Below, one piece after another: positions 1-14,174 of a stretch of DNA of 64,000 nucleotides. The DNA comes from Albirhodobacter sp042466415 (GTDB taxonomy: Bacteria > Pseudomonadota > Alphaproteobacteria > Rhodobacterales > Rhodobacteraceae). Every line of letters begins with the position of its first letter. Position 1 is the stretch's first letter. The translations under genes and the position numbers were made by a program. A model generated the notes under the pieces. That model made no database searches. It was not told the origin of the DNA and saw only the letters and a list, made by a program, of their open reading frames with translations. Location of the stretch: the NCBI RefSeq assembly GCF_042466415.1, contig NZ_JAXHCH010000001.1, forward strand, positions 310,001-374,000, written 5' to 3'.

Positions 1-139
1 GCGCGATCAACCGGTCCCAGCCCTAAGCAGAACTGCGTCACGACGCAGAGAATGAGTAATAAGGAGCGCGTCCCAAAATGTTTCGAAACAAGGGTTTTAT
101 ATTCAATTTACGGGATCATGAAATTACAATAATTTGGTC
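1..139. other. left edge, no gene recognised
   Basis: I see no convincing coding region here. The stretch is AT-richer than the rest of the window and lies between the window edge and the outer end of the IS3-family element. It belongs to the integrated element whose recombinase sits at 6313-7998, or to an older insertion in it. Confidence 0.4.
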
Positions 140-168
140 TGCCCCCACCGAGTGGTCCAGTTTGAATG

Positions 169-1066
169 TTAGTGCATGGTCGGCCTCTGGTCTATCGGGA
201 CGATGCTTTTGGGCGCTGGTGGACGGTACCCTAAGGCGCTGTGAGGTCTGACGGTGTTGTAGTGACGACGCCATCTCTCGATCAGGACCTGGGCCTCGCG
301 CAATGTGGTGAAGACCTCGCCGTTCAAAAGTTCGTCGCGGAACCGTGCGTTGAAGCTCTCGCAATAGCCGTTTTCCCATGGTGAACCCGGCGCGATGAAG
401 GCGGTTTTCGCGCCTACAGCTCCGATCCATGCCCTCACCTTCTTGGCGATAAATTCGGCGCCATTGTCGGACCTTATGTATTCCGGCGGTCCGCGGAGAA
501 TGAACAGGTCGGTCAATGCGTCGACCACGTCTGTAGAATTCAGCTTGCGTTTGACACGGATCACCAGAGCCTCCTTCGTGAACTCCCTCTCGGCATTTGC
601 TGCGCAAAAGCCTGCCAGGCAGCGCATCGATGATATTTAGAGTGCGGAAGATCCGCCCGTCATGGGTTCGGTCTTGGACGAAGTCGCAGGACCAGACATG
701 GTTCGGACGCTCCGGCCGCAGCCGCACGCAAGAACCGTCATTCAGCCAAAGCCGACACTTCTTAGGTTGTTTTTGCGGGACTTTCAGCCCCTCCCGCCGC
801 CAGATCCGTTCGACCCTTTTATGGTTCACATGCCAGCCGCTGTTGTTCAGCATTCCAGTGATCATGCGATACCCATAGCGTCCGAACTCTTCTGTCAGCG
901 CGATGATGTCCTCGGTCAGCCGTTCTTCGTCGGGCAGACCGATGGGCACCTTGCGCTGGGTCGAGCGATGCTGTCCCAAGGTGCGGCAAACTCGGCGCTC
1001 TGATACGCTGAGAGTCTGCCGCACATGGTCGATACATCGACGACGGCGGGAAGGGCTTAGAAGTTT
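169..1066 (-). pseudogene. IS3-family transposase OrfB, frameshifted
   Basis: This is the catalytic (rve/DDE integrase-fold) part of the transposase, split over two frames. The upstream frame carries the HTH-like start and the first acidic motif (HVWSCDFVQDRT). The downstream frame carries the second Asp (IRSDNGAEF) and the Glu region (ENGYCESFNARFRDEL). The break is near 590-630, where about 40 extra bases appear to lie between the expected IID and EFTKEA segments. Such an insert shifts the frame by one. It is distinct from the programmed frameshift that normally joins orfA to orfB. The start of OrfB is approximate because in this family it is made by frameshifting from OrfA. Confidence 0.75.
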
Positions 1067-1356
1067 CGCTGACGCGGACCTTCGGTTCCCCGGGCGGCCT
1101 CGGTCAGGATCATCTTGTCCAGCGTCAGATCCGACACGGCGCGCCTCAGCCGGGTATTCTCGGTCTCCAACTCTTTCAGCCGTTTGAGCTGATCCCGGCT
1201 CATGCCACCATACTCTTTGCGCCATCGATAGTAGGTCGGCTGCGTCACGCCAATCTGACGCACGGCATCGGCAAGCGAGCTGCCTTGCCCCTGCAACACT
1301 TCAACCTGCCGCAGCTTCAGCACGATCTCTTCGGGCTTGTCTCTCTTTCCAGCCAT
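1057..1356 (-). CDS. IS3-family OrfA, DNA-binding subunit
   Basis: A protein of 99 residues with the classic OrfA plan. An HTH of the Transposase_8 type comes first (EEIVLKLRQVEVL, then ADAVRQIGVTQPTYYRW), followed by a leucine-zipper-like helix (RLKELETENTRLRRAVSDL). It binds the terminal repeats and is normally fused to OrfB by ribosomal frameshifting. It appears intact here, although its partner is broken, so it may still act as a competitor of related IS copies. The end of the frame overlaps the start of the OrfB frame, as is usual in IS3. Confidence 0.8.
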   Translation of the reverse strand: MAGKRDKPEEIVLKLRQVEVLQGQGSSLADAVRQIGVTQPTYYRWRKEYGGMSRDQLKRLKELETENTRLRRAVSDLTLDKMILTEAARGTEGPRQRNF

Positions 1357-1616
1357 CTCTGGTCCTCCTGAAATGGGATTATACTATCCCAGTTGGTGGA
1401 CCACTTCAGCGGGGGCACTCCACTTCGGACGTAGCGCCGCGCTCTGGGTCAGCTATGTGACGCATAAGTCGGTTTTGCTTAGCAACTGACAGATGTAAGC
1501 CTTGTGCGAGGGGGAACCTCGCTTGATTTCGGCAACTTGTGCAAATTGCAATAGGCCGTCCATCGCGATCCTTTTGATAAACGCTAAATCTCGAAGGAAC
1601 ATTATGTGGGGGCAGT

Positions 1617-1805
1617 TCAGTTATTTGGATGCCCCGCATGCTCGAGCCATTCAGCGAGCGCCCTACGGATCATTTCTGGTCTTGTCGGTAAATCCGGCTG
1701 CATGCGCCGCAAATCGTCAATTACTTCAATCATGTCGCGCGGCAAGCGAAGATTCACAGCCTCAGTATCCACCCTTGGGCGGCCCATTTTCGTTTCTTTA
1801 TCCAT
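1617..1805 (-). CDS. ribbon-helix-helix (CopG/Arc-type) DNA-binding protein
   Basis: A protein of 62 residues. A short basic start (MGRPRVD) is followed by a beta strand (EAVNLRLP) and two helices (RDMIEVIDDLRR and RPEMIRRALAEWLEH), the layout of an RHH dimer. Proteins of this size are small repressors or antitoxins. It is read away from the 1930 gene, and the space between them holds three tandem 8-bp repeats that would suit repeated RHH dimer binding, so autoregulation and control of the divergent genes is likely. No toxin-like partner is seen downstream: the minus strand runs directly into the IS end. An alternative start is Met7. Confidence 0.75.
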   Translation of the reverse strand: MDKETKMGRPRVDTEAVNLRLPRDMIEVIDDLRRMQPDLPTRPEMIRRALAEWLEHAGHPNN

Positions 1806-1825
1806 AATACCGAATCCTTAGTTGA

Positions 1826-1860
1826 CTTTATGGCTTTATGGCTTTATAGTTCCATAATAC
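1826..1860. promoter_or_regulatory. tandem-repeat operator upstream of the RHH gene
   Basis: Three head-to-tail 8-bp units, ctttatgg, ctttatgg and ctttatag, occupy 1826-1849. An inverted ccataa follows at 1852-1857. The 10-mer tccataatac occurs at 1851-1860 and again at 1801-1810 over the start of the RHH gene. Evenly spaced short repeats are the usual operator form for RHH repressors. Assignment to this protein is inferred from position. Confidence 0.6.
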
Positions 1861-1929
1861 TCAGAGGAAAGCAAGGGCTCCACACCCTCGCCTTCCTCCT
1901 AATCATCATCAATCGTCAGGAGACCAACG

Positions 1930-2454
1930 ATGACTACGCAATTCTCTACCACGGCCTTTACGCCGAATGAAGTCCCGCAACAAACACCAAAAACGATTGC
2001 CTTCACCGACCTGATGGCTTCCGTTGCCAATCTGATCGGCGCGGAACGTGATCTGGAAGATGTCAGTTATAGCCAGGATCCGGCATATTTTTCGTGGATG
2101 CGGGATGCCGAACTCGCGCATGAGCGGGTGACAGACAGCCTGCGCCATTTCCATGCACTGCCCAACGATTACCCGCAAGACCGCCCCCTCGGCCGGATGG
2201 CGCAGTTGATTGATGCTATGCTGGGCCATGAAGAGCCTGGCGGGGCGCGTAAGTTGCATCGCTTGATGCAGATGTCCTTTTTTACCAAATTTCAGGTTTC
2301 CGGGATCGGGGCCACGGCGATGCACCGCAATGCGATGTTGATTCAGGCGCGGCATCTGACAACGGCTTTGGCGGCTTTGCCGCTGTTTGACGGCTCATCT
2401 GCGCCAGATTACGGCGACGATCCCACAGACGATTGCGAATTCGCCCCGTTCTAA
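1930..2454 (+). CDS. hypothetical protein, first gene of the AAA-protease module
   Basis: A protein of 174 residues that I do not recognise. It starts at an ATG preceded by aggag at a suitable distance. It is soluble, predicted mostly helical, rich in Ala, His and Met in the second half (ARKLHRLMQMSFFTKF), and acidic at the end (DDPTDDCEF). There is no signal peptide or membrane segment. It is the first gene of a rightward run leading to the GIY-YIG and AAA+/M41 genes and starts just past the RHH operator, so it is probably repressed by that protein. It could be an adaptor or substrate of the protease, but nothing in the sequence proves this. Confidence 0.65.
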   Translation: MTTQFSTTAFTPNEVPQQTPKTIAFTDLMASVANLIGAERDLEDVSYSQDPAYFSWMRDAELAHERVTDSLRHFHALPNDYPQDRPLGRMAQLIDAMLGHEEPGGARKLHRLMQMSFFTKFQVSGIGATAMHRNAMLIQARHLTTALAALPLFDGSSAPDYGDDPTDDCEFAPF

Positions 2455-2606
2455 TCTGATCATTCCGGCAAAACTACCAGCGGCCTTCCGATCCCCTCGG
2501 ATGCGTCCGCTGTGTGCTTACCGTTTTTTCTGCCGTGCGGGCTTTTGAGGGCCCGTCCGACCCTTTTTGCCTATGCATATCTTTTTCCATTTTGGAGAAC
2601 ACGTCC

Positions 2607-3557
2607 ATGAACATGATCACCAACTCCCCGAACAGCATGACTATCAATGACATTTCCTTGCCTATCTTTACTGGGATTGTGAAAACCGACTGGGTTTCGG
2701 CTGCCGAAGCAAAAGGGTTCACCTTTGTTGCCCGCGTTGCCGATCGGTTGCACTTTGCCCTGCAGTGCCAAACCTGTGGCACGTTGAGCAAGGTCAAACG
2801 CTTCACGCTGATGACGGCCCAGCCCTTGTGCCACGCCTGTATTGAACGTGATTGGGCTGCTGACGCGAATGCCGCCGGTCTGGAATTCCTGCGCCGCGAC
2901 GAAACCAACCGCCATTACGGCGTCTATCGCCTGCCCTGCGGTCACGAAATCCGCCGCCAGTTTGAGCGGATCAAGCGCGTAGCCCGCGGTGAAGCCGATA
3001 TTCGGTGCGAGACCTGCCTGGCTGCAACCGAAGCCCTTGAAGCCGCCGCACGGGGCTGGCACCTGATTGGACCTGATCCTGAGGCCAACCCGAGTTACCG
3101 GCACTATCGCCATAGCGGTTGTGGCCATGAGCAACGGATTGCGCGCGCCAACATACAAACTGGCCGCTTTGGCTGTGGCGGCTGCGGCGTCGCGTGGCCC
3201 GCCGCACCGAGCTATCTTTATGCCATGGCCTTCACTCTGGAGAACGGGCGGAAACTGGTAAAGTAGGGATTTTCGCGTGATCCCGAAAGCCGCCTGAGGC
3301 ATCAGCTTCGGCGCGATCCAGAGATGCCTTGCGCCATCTTGCACGCCGTTGCTGTGCCAACAGGGCAAGAGGCGATTGTCATCGAAAAACGTCTGCATGC
3401 GCAGTTGCGGTTGGGCTTCAGCGATTGTGTTGTTGATCCGGAAGTTTACCGCGGCAAGATCCGCGTCAAATCCGAAATCTATGAAGCGCGTCTGACCCAC
3501 ACGATCCTCAACTATTTGGGCGAGGTCGAGGACGCACTCGGCCGCCACGCCGCATAA
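2607..3557 (+). pseudogene. Zn-ribbon / GIY-YIG (MUG113/T5orf172-like) protein with in-frame amber
   Basis: The frame is open from ATG 2607 (preceded by ttggag) to a TAG at 3264-3266 and continues in the same frame to 3557. The N-terminal part has repeated treble-clef-like Cys/His motifs (CQTCG, then CHAC; LPCGHE, then CETC; SGCGHE, then CGGCG). The last 110 codons form a GIY-YIG-superfamily fold: YLYAMAF as the GIY strand, K-stop-GFSRDPESRLRHQL as the YIG strand, and IEKRLHAQL with the catalytic-type Glu. The TAG replaces one residue inside the conserved K-x-GFS motif. The gene is either newly inactivated, read through by a suppressor, or affected by a one-base sequence error. The downstream part alone would lack half the fold. 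Confidence 0.75.
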
Positions 3558-3653
3558 AATCCCCGCATAAAATGCGCACCAGTCCCGCAGTCTCCCTCGA
3601 ACAGCGCGTTCGGGGGCCAGCTCCACACATCTCGAAATCAGGAGGGCTCTGTC

Positions 3654-5747
3654 ATGCCACAATCCAACACAAAACTGCCAACCTGGGTCGCTTATGCCGA
3701 CACGCTCATCGGACGGTTGCGTCGGCACCACGGCGTATCGTCATCAACCTTCTCAGGGACAGGCGACACAGAGGATGACTCGTCAGATCTTGAAGAAATC
3801 TTCGCCAAATTCGAGTCCGGAAAAGGCGTTGAGCGCTTCGCAACACCCACTGACCAGCGATCACGCTACATTCCTGCGCGGCAGCTCCTGACGGCATTTC
3901 GGCTTGCGGCCTCGTTTAGGTCGCAAGAGATTGAGCTGCAAAGTCGCCAATGTGGCGCGCTGACAGTTCTGCGCGACATCCCACTAGCCGATCTGACGAC
4001 GCTCAAAGATACGCTGACAGGCTGTTTTCCTCGGTCGGGCTGGCAAGTCGTTGCACCAGATGTCACGGAAGGCGTGCTGGCGAAGAATGCACAAGACCGT
4101 TTTAGTCGGGCGATTGCGGAAAGCTTGGACCGGATTGAACCGGTGCTGCTCTTGCAAACCGGCGGAATCACTTTGCCGCAAAATCTGCTGATCCTCGCGC
4201 CACCGATCCTGCGGCTGGAGCCGATCAATCAGGACGTGTTGACGACCTACATCGAGTCAGGCCACCTTTCGGATCAGATTGGAAATCTCAAGGATCTGCG
4301 GGTGGCGCTGCCAACGGATGCCGCATTGGCCGAGCTTAGCACGGCCGATGCCTGCGCTGCCTTACGCGCGCCGAGTCTTCAAACAGCGCTTCTGGGCCTG
4401 AATGAGATGACCAAGCGGGACGCGCAATGCGGCCCGCGGCTGGAGGACATGACAGGTGACAGCCCTGCACTTTTGGCCGCCCGTCGGATCGTTGCAGATC
4501 TGGTGTTGTGGAGGCAAGGCAAGGCCGATTGGCAAGAAATCAGCCGTTCCCTGCTGCTGTTTGGCCCGCCTGGCACAGGGAAAACCTGGCTCGCGCGCGC
4601 AATGGGGAATAGCGCTGGCATCAATACAGTGACCGGCGGCTTTGGCGAGTGGCAATCTGCGGGCCATCTTGGCGATATGCTGCGCGAAATGCGCGCCAGC
4701 TTTGCGGAAGCCCGCAAACGTGCGCCCTGTTTGTTGATCATCGACGAAATCGATGCTGTCGGATCGCGCAGTGATGCAGACCGTCACGCATCGAATTACC
4801 GAACGCAGGTCATCTCCACGTTCTTGGCCGAGCTCGATGCTATCTCCCGCGAGGAAGGCGTGATTGTTGTTGGCACCTGCAACCATCCGGATCGCATGGA
4901 CCCTGCCATTTTGCGCGCCGGTAGGATGGACATCAAAATCAAGGTGCCGCTGCCAGACGCAGATGCCCTCCTCGCCATTCTGCGCCATCATCTCGTTGAC
5001 GATATCGCCGATGGCGAGTTGCGCAGCCTCGTGCCGCTGGCTGTTGGACATAGCGCGGCAGAACTAGACGCCGCGATCCGCGCGGCCAGATCAGATGCGC
5101 GCCACAGTCGCAAGATGCTCAACATCGCGATGCTGCGGGAGCACCTCAACACCGGCCCATCGGGCCAAAACGCCCCGCTTCTGTGGCGCATCGCCGTGCA
5201 TGAAGCTGGCCACGCCGTTATAGGCGCAGCTTTAAATTTGGGGCGAATTGACAGCATCCAGATTACGGCAGACGGTGGCTCCATCTTGCGCCAACCTGTC
5301 GCTCACCAAGGCCTCCTCGCCGACATTGAAGCCGAAATGGCCTATTCACTGGCTGGCCGCGCGGCGGAACACCTGATCTTTCATGAAATTTCTGCCGGAT
5401 CGGGTGGGCCAGAGAGCTCAGATCTGGCCAAAGCGACCCGCTATGCGCTTGATATCGAAACGACCTACGGCCTCGGCCACGAAGGTCTTGTCTGGCATGC
5501 GAAGCCGAACGATGCCCTGCTTACCTCACCCGCTATCAGCGACCGCGTGCGCCAGAGGTTGGTGCGCGCCGAGCGGCGGGCCGCAGCGATCCTTACGCGG
5601 CATCGCACCGTGCTTGAGGCATTGGCGCAGGAATTGCTGCAGAAGCGGTCAATGCGCGCGGCAGCGATTGAACCATTTCTGCGCAAGGTGGGACAAAGCA
5701 AGGCGCCAGAAACTGCCACAACATATGCAGAAGAGGTCGCGCGATGA
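3654..5747 (+). CDS. soluble FtsH-like AAA+ ATPase / M41 zinc metalloprotease
   Basis: A protein of 697 residues. The first 270 or so residues are unassigned. An AAA+ module follows with Walker A GPPGTGKT (about 303), Walker B LLIIDEID (about 361) and an arginine-finger region (RAGRMD). Next is a peptidase M41 domain with HEAGHAV (about 514) and the third zinc ligand in SSDLAKAT (about 588), so the protease site looks complete. Cellular FtsH has two N-terminal membrane helices and a periplasmic loop; none are seen here, so this is a cytosolic relative with its own N-terminal domain, perhaps for substrate choice. It follows the GIY-YIG gene by about 95 bases, has a good ribosome site (aggaggg), and shares ATGA with a tiny ORF downstream. 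Its location in an integrated element points to an accessory role. Confidence 0.9.
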   Translation: MPQSNTKLPTWVAYADTLIGRLRRHHGVSSSTFSGTGDTEDDSSDLEEIFAKFESGKGVERFATPTDQRSRYIPARQLLTAFRLAASFRSQEIELQSRQCGALTVLRDIPLADLTTLKDTLTGCFPRSGWQVVAPDVTEGVLAKNAQDRFSRAIAESLDRIEPVLLLQTGGITLPQNLLILAPPILRLEPINQDVLTTYIESGHLSDQIGNLKDLRVALPTDAALAELSTADACAALRAPSLQTALLGLNEMTKRDAQCGPRLEDMTGDSPALLAARRIVADLVLWRQGKADWQEISRSLLLFGPPGTGKTWLARAMGNSAGINTVTGGFGEWQSAGHLGDMLREMRASFAEARKRAPCLLIIDEIDAVGSRSDADRHASNYRTQVISTFLAELDAISREEGVIVVGTCNHPDRMDPAILRAGRMDIKIKVPLPDADALLAILRHHLVDDIADGELRSLVPLAVGHSAAELDAAIRAARSDARHSRKMLNIAMLREHLNTGPSGQNAPLLWRIAVHEAGHAVIGAALNLGRIDSIQITADGGSILRQPVAHQGLLADIEAEMAYSLAGRAAEHLIFHEISAGSGGPESSDLAKATRYALDIETTYGLGHEGLVWHAKPNDALLTSPAISDRVRQRLVRAERRAAAILTRHRTVLEALAQELLQKRSMRAAAIEPFLRKVGQSKAPETATTYAEEVAR

Positions 5748-5878
5748 GGAAACTCAACGCCCCCCCAGCAAAGCGCAGGCATCGGGCCAAGGCAGGTGTT
5801 CAGGCGAATCATTCGATACCTTTATTAGGCGGAAAATCCGGATTTTTCTCGAGCTCAAAAATCAGCGATTTTCTATAG
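5744..5878 (+). CDS. small basic ORF coupled to the AAA/M41 gene
   Basis: A possible protein of 44 residues whose ATG overlaps the stop of the AAA/M41 gene as ATGA, a common sign of translational coupling. The N-terminus is very basic (MRKLNAPPAKRRHRAKAG) and the C-terminus is Ser- and Phe-rich. It has no recognised family. The overlap is the main support; the short length and ordinary composition leave real doubt. Confidence 0.35.
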   Translation: MRKLNAPPAKRRHRAKAGVQANHSIPLLGGKSGFFSSSKISDFL

Positions 5879-6105
5879 CGATTATTTTGCTTCTGGTCCG
5901 TATCAAAAGAATTGGGCAAAGAATTTCGCATCCGGTTTATCCACATATTTAGCGCCTAAACGACGGATAAATATGGGTTATTGCTAAACTAGGAGGTCTG
6001 CAGTGCTGTATATAGAGGGTCAGACAACCGGACTAACGCCGGCCCCTAAACACACCAATTCAAACCGCCCAGCCCTGCGGTGGGACGGGCAGGAGACCTC
6101 GGCTG
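5879..6105. promoter_or_regulatory. leader of the recombinase module, with a DnaA-box match
   Basis: A non-coding stretch upstream of the small ORF/recombinase pair. It is AT-rich at the left and contains a perfect TTATCCACA at 5937-5945. An aggaggt followed by GTG at 6003 could start a short frame, but the same DNA conserved in the second element supports the ATG at 6106 instead. Promoter elements are not resolved. Confidence 0.35.
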
Positions 6106-6300
6106 ATGGCACGGGATATGAGGGATATTGCCGAACGAAAGGACGCGCCAACACCGGCGGCTGCCCCCGTTTGCGCAGCCGCCCCAAACGCCACGCTTGC
6201 CAAAACGCCACCGGATGCGGATGATCGAGAGGCCTTTCATCGCCTTCTTCGAGCCCTTGCCCGCGATCTGGCGCGCGCCGATCATGCGCGGGATGCCTAA
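6106..6300 (+). CDS. small conserved protein preceding the serine recombinase
   Basis: A protein of 64 residues starting MARDMRDIAERKDA, with an Ala/Pro-rich middle and a C-terminal helix (EAFHRLLRALARDLARADHA). A clear homologue with the same start lies in the same place before the recombinase at the other end of the window (63563-63775). Conservation of start, length and position in two otherwise diverged elements is good evidence that it is real. It ends 12 bases before the recombinase start, so the two are probably co-transcribed. It may be an accessory or directionality factor, but no family is recognised. Confidence 0.6.
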   Translation: MARDMRDIAERKDAPTPAAAPVCAAAPNATLAKTPPDADDREAFHRLLRALARDLARADHARDA

Positions 6301-6312
6301 GCCCCTAAATGG

Positions 6313-8031
<1,719 letters not shown>

Positions 8032-8124
8032 ACGGTGTGCGATTTGTTGCACGTTAGCCCCTTGGGCGGTTAAGCTTTTGGGGTTTTTTGAGTATCGTTT
8101 GAGAGAATATCTTGGTTCTTACTA

Positions 8125-8242
8125 GGTTTGGCGGTGACCTACTCTCCCACGTCTTAAGACGCAGTACCATTGGCGCGACGGCACTTAACTGCCGGGTTCG
8201 GAATGGAGCCGGGTGTTTTGCTCGCGCTATGACCACCAAACC
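8125..8242 (-). rRNA. rrf: 5S ribosomal RNA, copy 1
   Basis: A gene of about 118 nt with the terminal stem GGTTTGG/CCAAACC and the conserved internal segments of bacterial 5S (CCCATTCC-type loop, TGGGAGAGTAGG). It lies between 23S and tRNA-fMet. Ends are taken from the terminal stem and could shift by one or two bases. Confidence 0.93.
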
Positions 8243-8321
8243 GAGAAAGAACCATGTCCAAGTCAAGTCACTGACGTTTATTGTGTATACTTGTTGATCG
8301 TAGAGTTTATCTTCTACTGGA

Positions 8322-11160
<2,839 letters not shown>

Positions 11161-11552
11161 TCCAGAAGAAGTTAAACTCCCTCCGGTCAAAAACAATGTA
11201 TACTACCCGCATCAGTCGATTATTGGACATAGCCCATGCAAGGCTATGAACGTCAAACTGACACGCGCGATAACCTCAGTTATCGCAATTTGGTTAGTGT
11301 ACTTGACTTGGACAACATTGCGTTAGCTCCAATGGAGCAGGCTATCCTCACGTGGATAACCCCAACAATGCTGTATATTCTCTCTAAACGATGTCAATTG
11401 GACCCGAAGGTCCTGTCCAAGATACGAGCAAGCTCGCGTCAGTTGGACGGTTAAACACTCAAACAGTGCTTAACGGTCAAACTGAAGATCTCTTTGTCAT
11501 GTCACTAGATGTTCACCCAACCGATGCCGCATCTTTTGCGCGCAAACAGGTC

Positions 11553-11628
11553 TGGTGGAGCCTATCGGGATCGAACCGATGACCTCCTGAATGCAAATCA
11601 GGCGCTCTCCCAGCTGAGCTAAGGCCCC
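11553..11628 (-). tRNA. tRNA-Ala(TGC), copy 1
   Basis: A gene of 76 nt including CCA, anticodon TGC, in the 16S-23S spacer immediately after tRNA-Ile. All four stems pair. Confidence 0.95.
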
Positions 11629-11635
11629 AAAATCA

Positions 11636-11712
<77 letters not shown>

Positions 11713-11855
11713 AAATACAGACCGGTAGGTCTGATGACATGATACTGAAGAGATATGAGGACGGCCTGACCGTATGATGTTTGGACTTTCTGACTGAAAG
11801 TCCTGCTAAGTGTTTCCTGTTAAGCGTTTTGCAAGCAAAACGCCTAGGTGGAAAC

Positions 11856-13342
<1,487 letters not shown>

Positions 13343-14174
13343 GAAATGCCTTGCGGCATATCCTTGACGTCGAACCTTCGCACATCTGTGTCCTATTGCT
13401 AGAACATCATCATCTGCTTATCGTTCACTTACGTGACCGACAAACTGTGAAGCTGACACTCTCATCATCGCCTAAGCTAGAGAGCCGATATGCGCCGGTT
13501 GTTCATCGAAACGACCAAACCGCCCACATATCTCTTCAGTAAATCCAAATTTTCAAAGAGCACGGAGACAAAATTTCACGGACGCTCCTCAATCCCGAGG
13601 CGCTACCCGCTAAACCATCTCCAAATTTCCCAACCTTCTCAGTGTCTTGCGACCCCTTCCGGCGACCGTCGCTGCGTTTGCCGCTTCGGTGAGGGGACTT
13701 CTAGGTCCAACTCACAATCTCCGCAACACCAAAATCGCAAAACAATCACAAAAAAATCCAAAAACTCGAAAAACGTCATAAAAATATAGAACTTATACCG
13801 GAAAGATTTTTAGCGAAGGCCCCCTCACCCAGCGAAATTTCCCGCCAAAAGCGCGCCCTTGCCGGCAAATCTGGCAGAATCACAGGCCAATTTCCCGCGA
13901 CTCGGGGGCGGGCATCGGTCGATAAGCGAGTCGATCGCGATTGAAGGGGGGCGTTTCGTTGATTTTGCCTCTCCCGTTGCGATCTGTCGGTCAGTGGTCT
14001 GCGCGCACGACCTTATAAGGAGGTCCGAGCGGGTGTATGGGACTTCACTGGGCGGTCTCCCGCTTACCTATCTTCCCGAACAAAAGATCCGACTCGGGTA
14101 AGGGAATCGCTCACACTATGGGGGCAGCGCCAATTCGCGCCCCCGTGCCGAAGACGGGAGGCCTACTGTCTTAC
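13343..14174. other. rRNA leader and gap before the replication initiator
   Basis: Positions 13343-13808 are the operon leader shared with copy 2. Positions 13809-14174 are unique and I see no gene in them. They hold a palindromic ccttataagg at 14011-14020 and a hairpin (gggggcagcg with cgcgccccc) around 14119-14146, beyond the end of the initiator gene, which may help to end its transcript. The rRNA promoter must lie in this stretch but I cannot place it with confidence. Confidence 0.5.

Larger units (their letters stand above)
140..1417 (-). mobile_element. IS3-family insertion sequence, decayed copy
   Basis: The element carries an orfA/orfB pair on the minus strand between imperfect terminal inverted repeats. 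Read from outside in, both ends begin TGCCCCC and share AGTGGTCCA; the left end is 140-159 and the right end about 1397-1417. Gene order, OrfA size and the OrfB sequence around the DDE residues resemble the IS407-like branch of IS3. I see no matching target duplication: the flanks are ggtc on the left and ctcc on the right. OrfB is frameshifted, so the copy is probably dead. Confidence 0.8.

Noticed and set aside
1406..1639. 77-residue minus-strand frame at the IS edge
   Set aside because: It crosses the IS boundary, overlaps the RHH end, and shows no conserved features.
6003..6224. 73-residue frame with GTG start after a strong aggaggt
   Set aside because: It overlaps the small conserved protein in another frame, and its apparent similarity in the second element follows from conservation of the real gene's DNA.
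13859..14101. 80-residue plus-strand frame between the first rRNA operon and the initiator
   Set aside because: Its composition and lack of a ribosome site or family fit a chance frame in promoter DNA.
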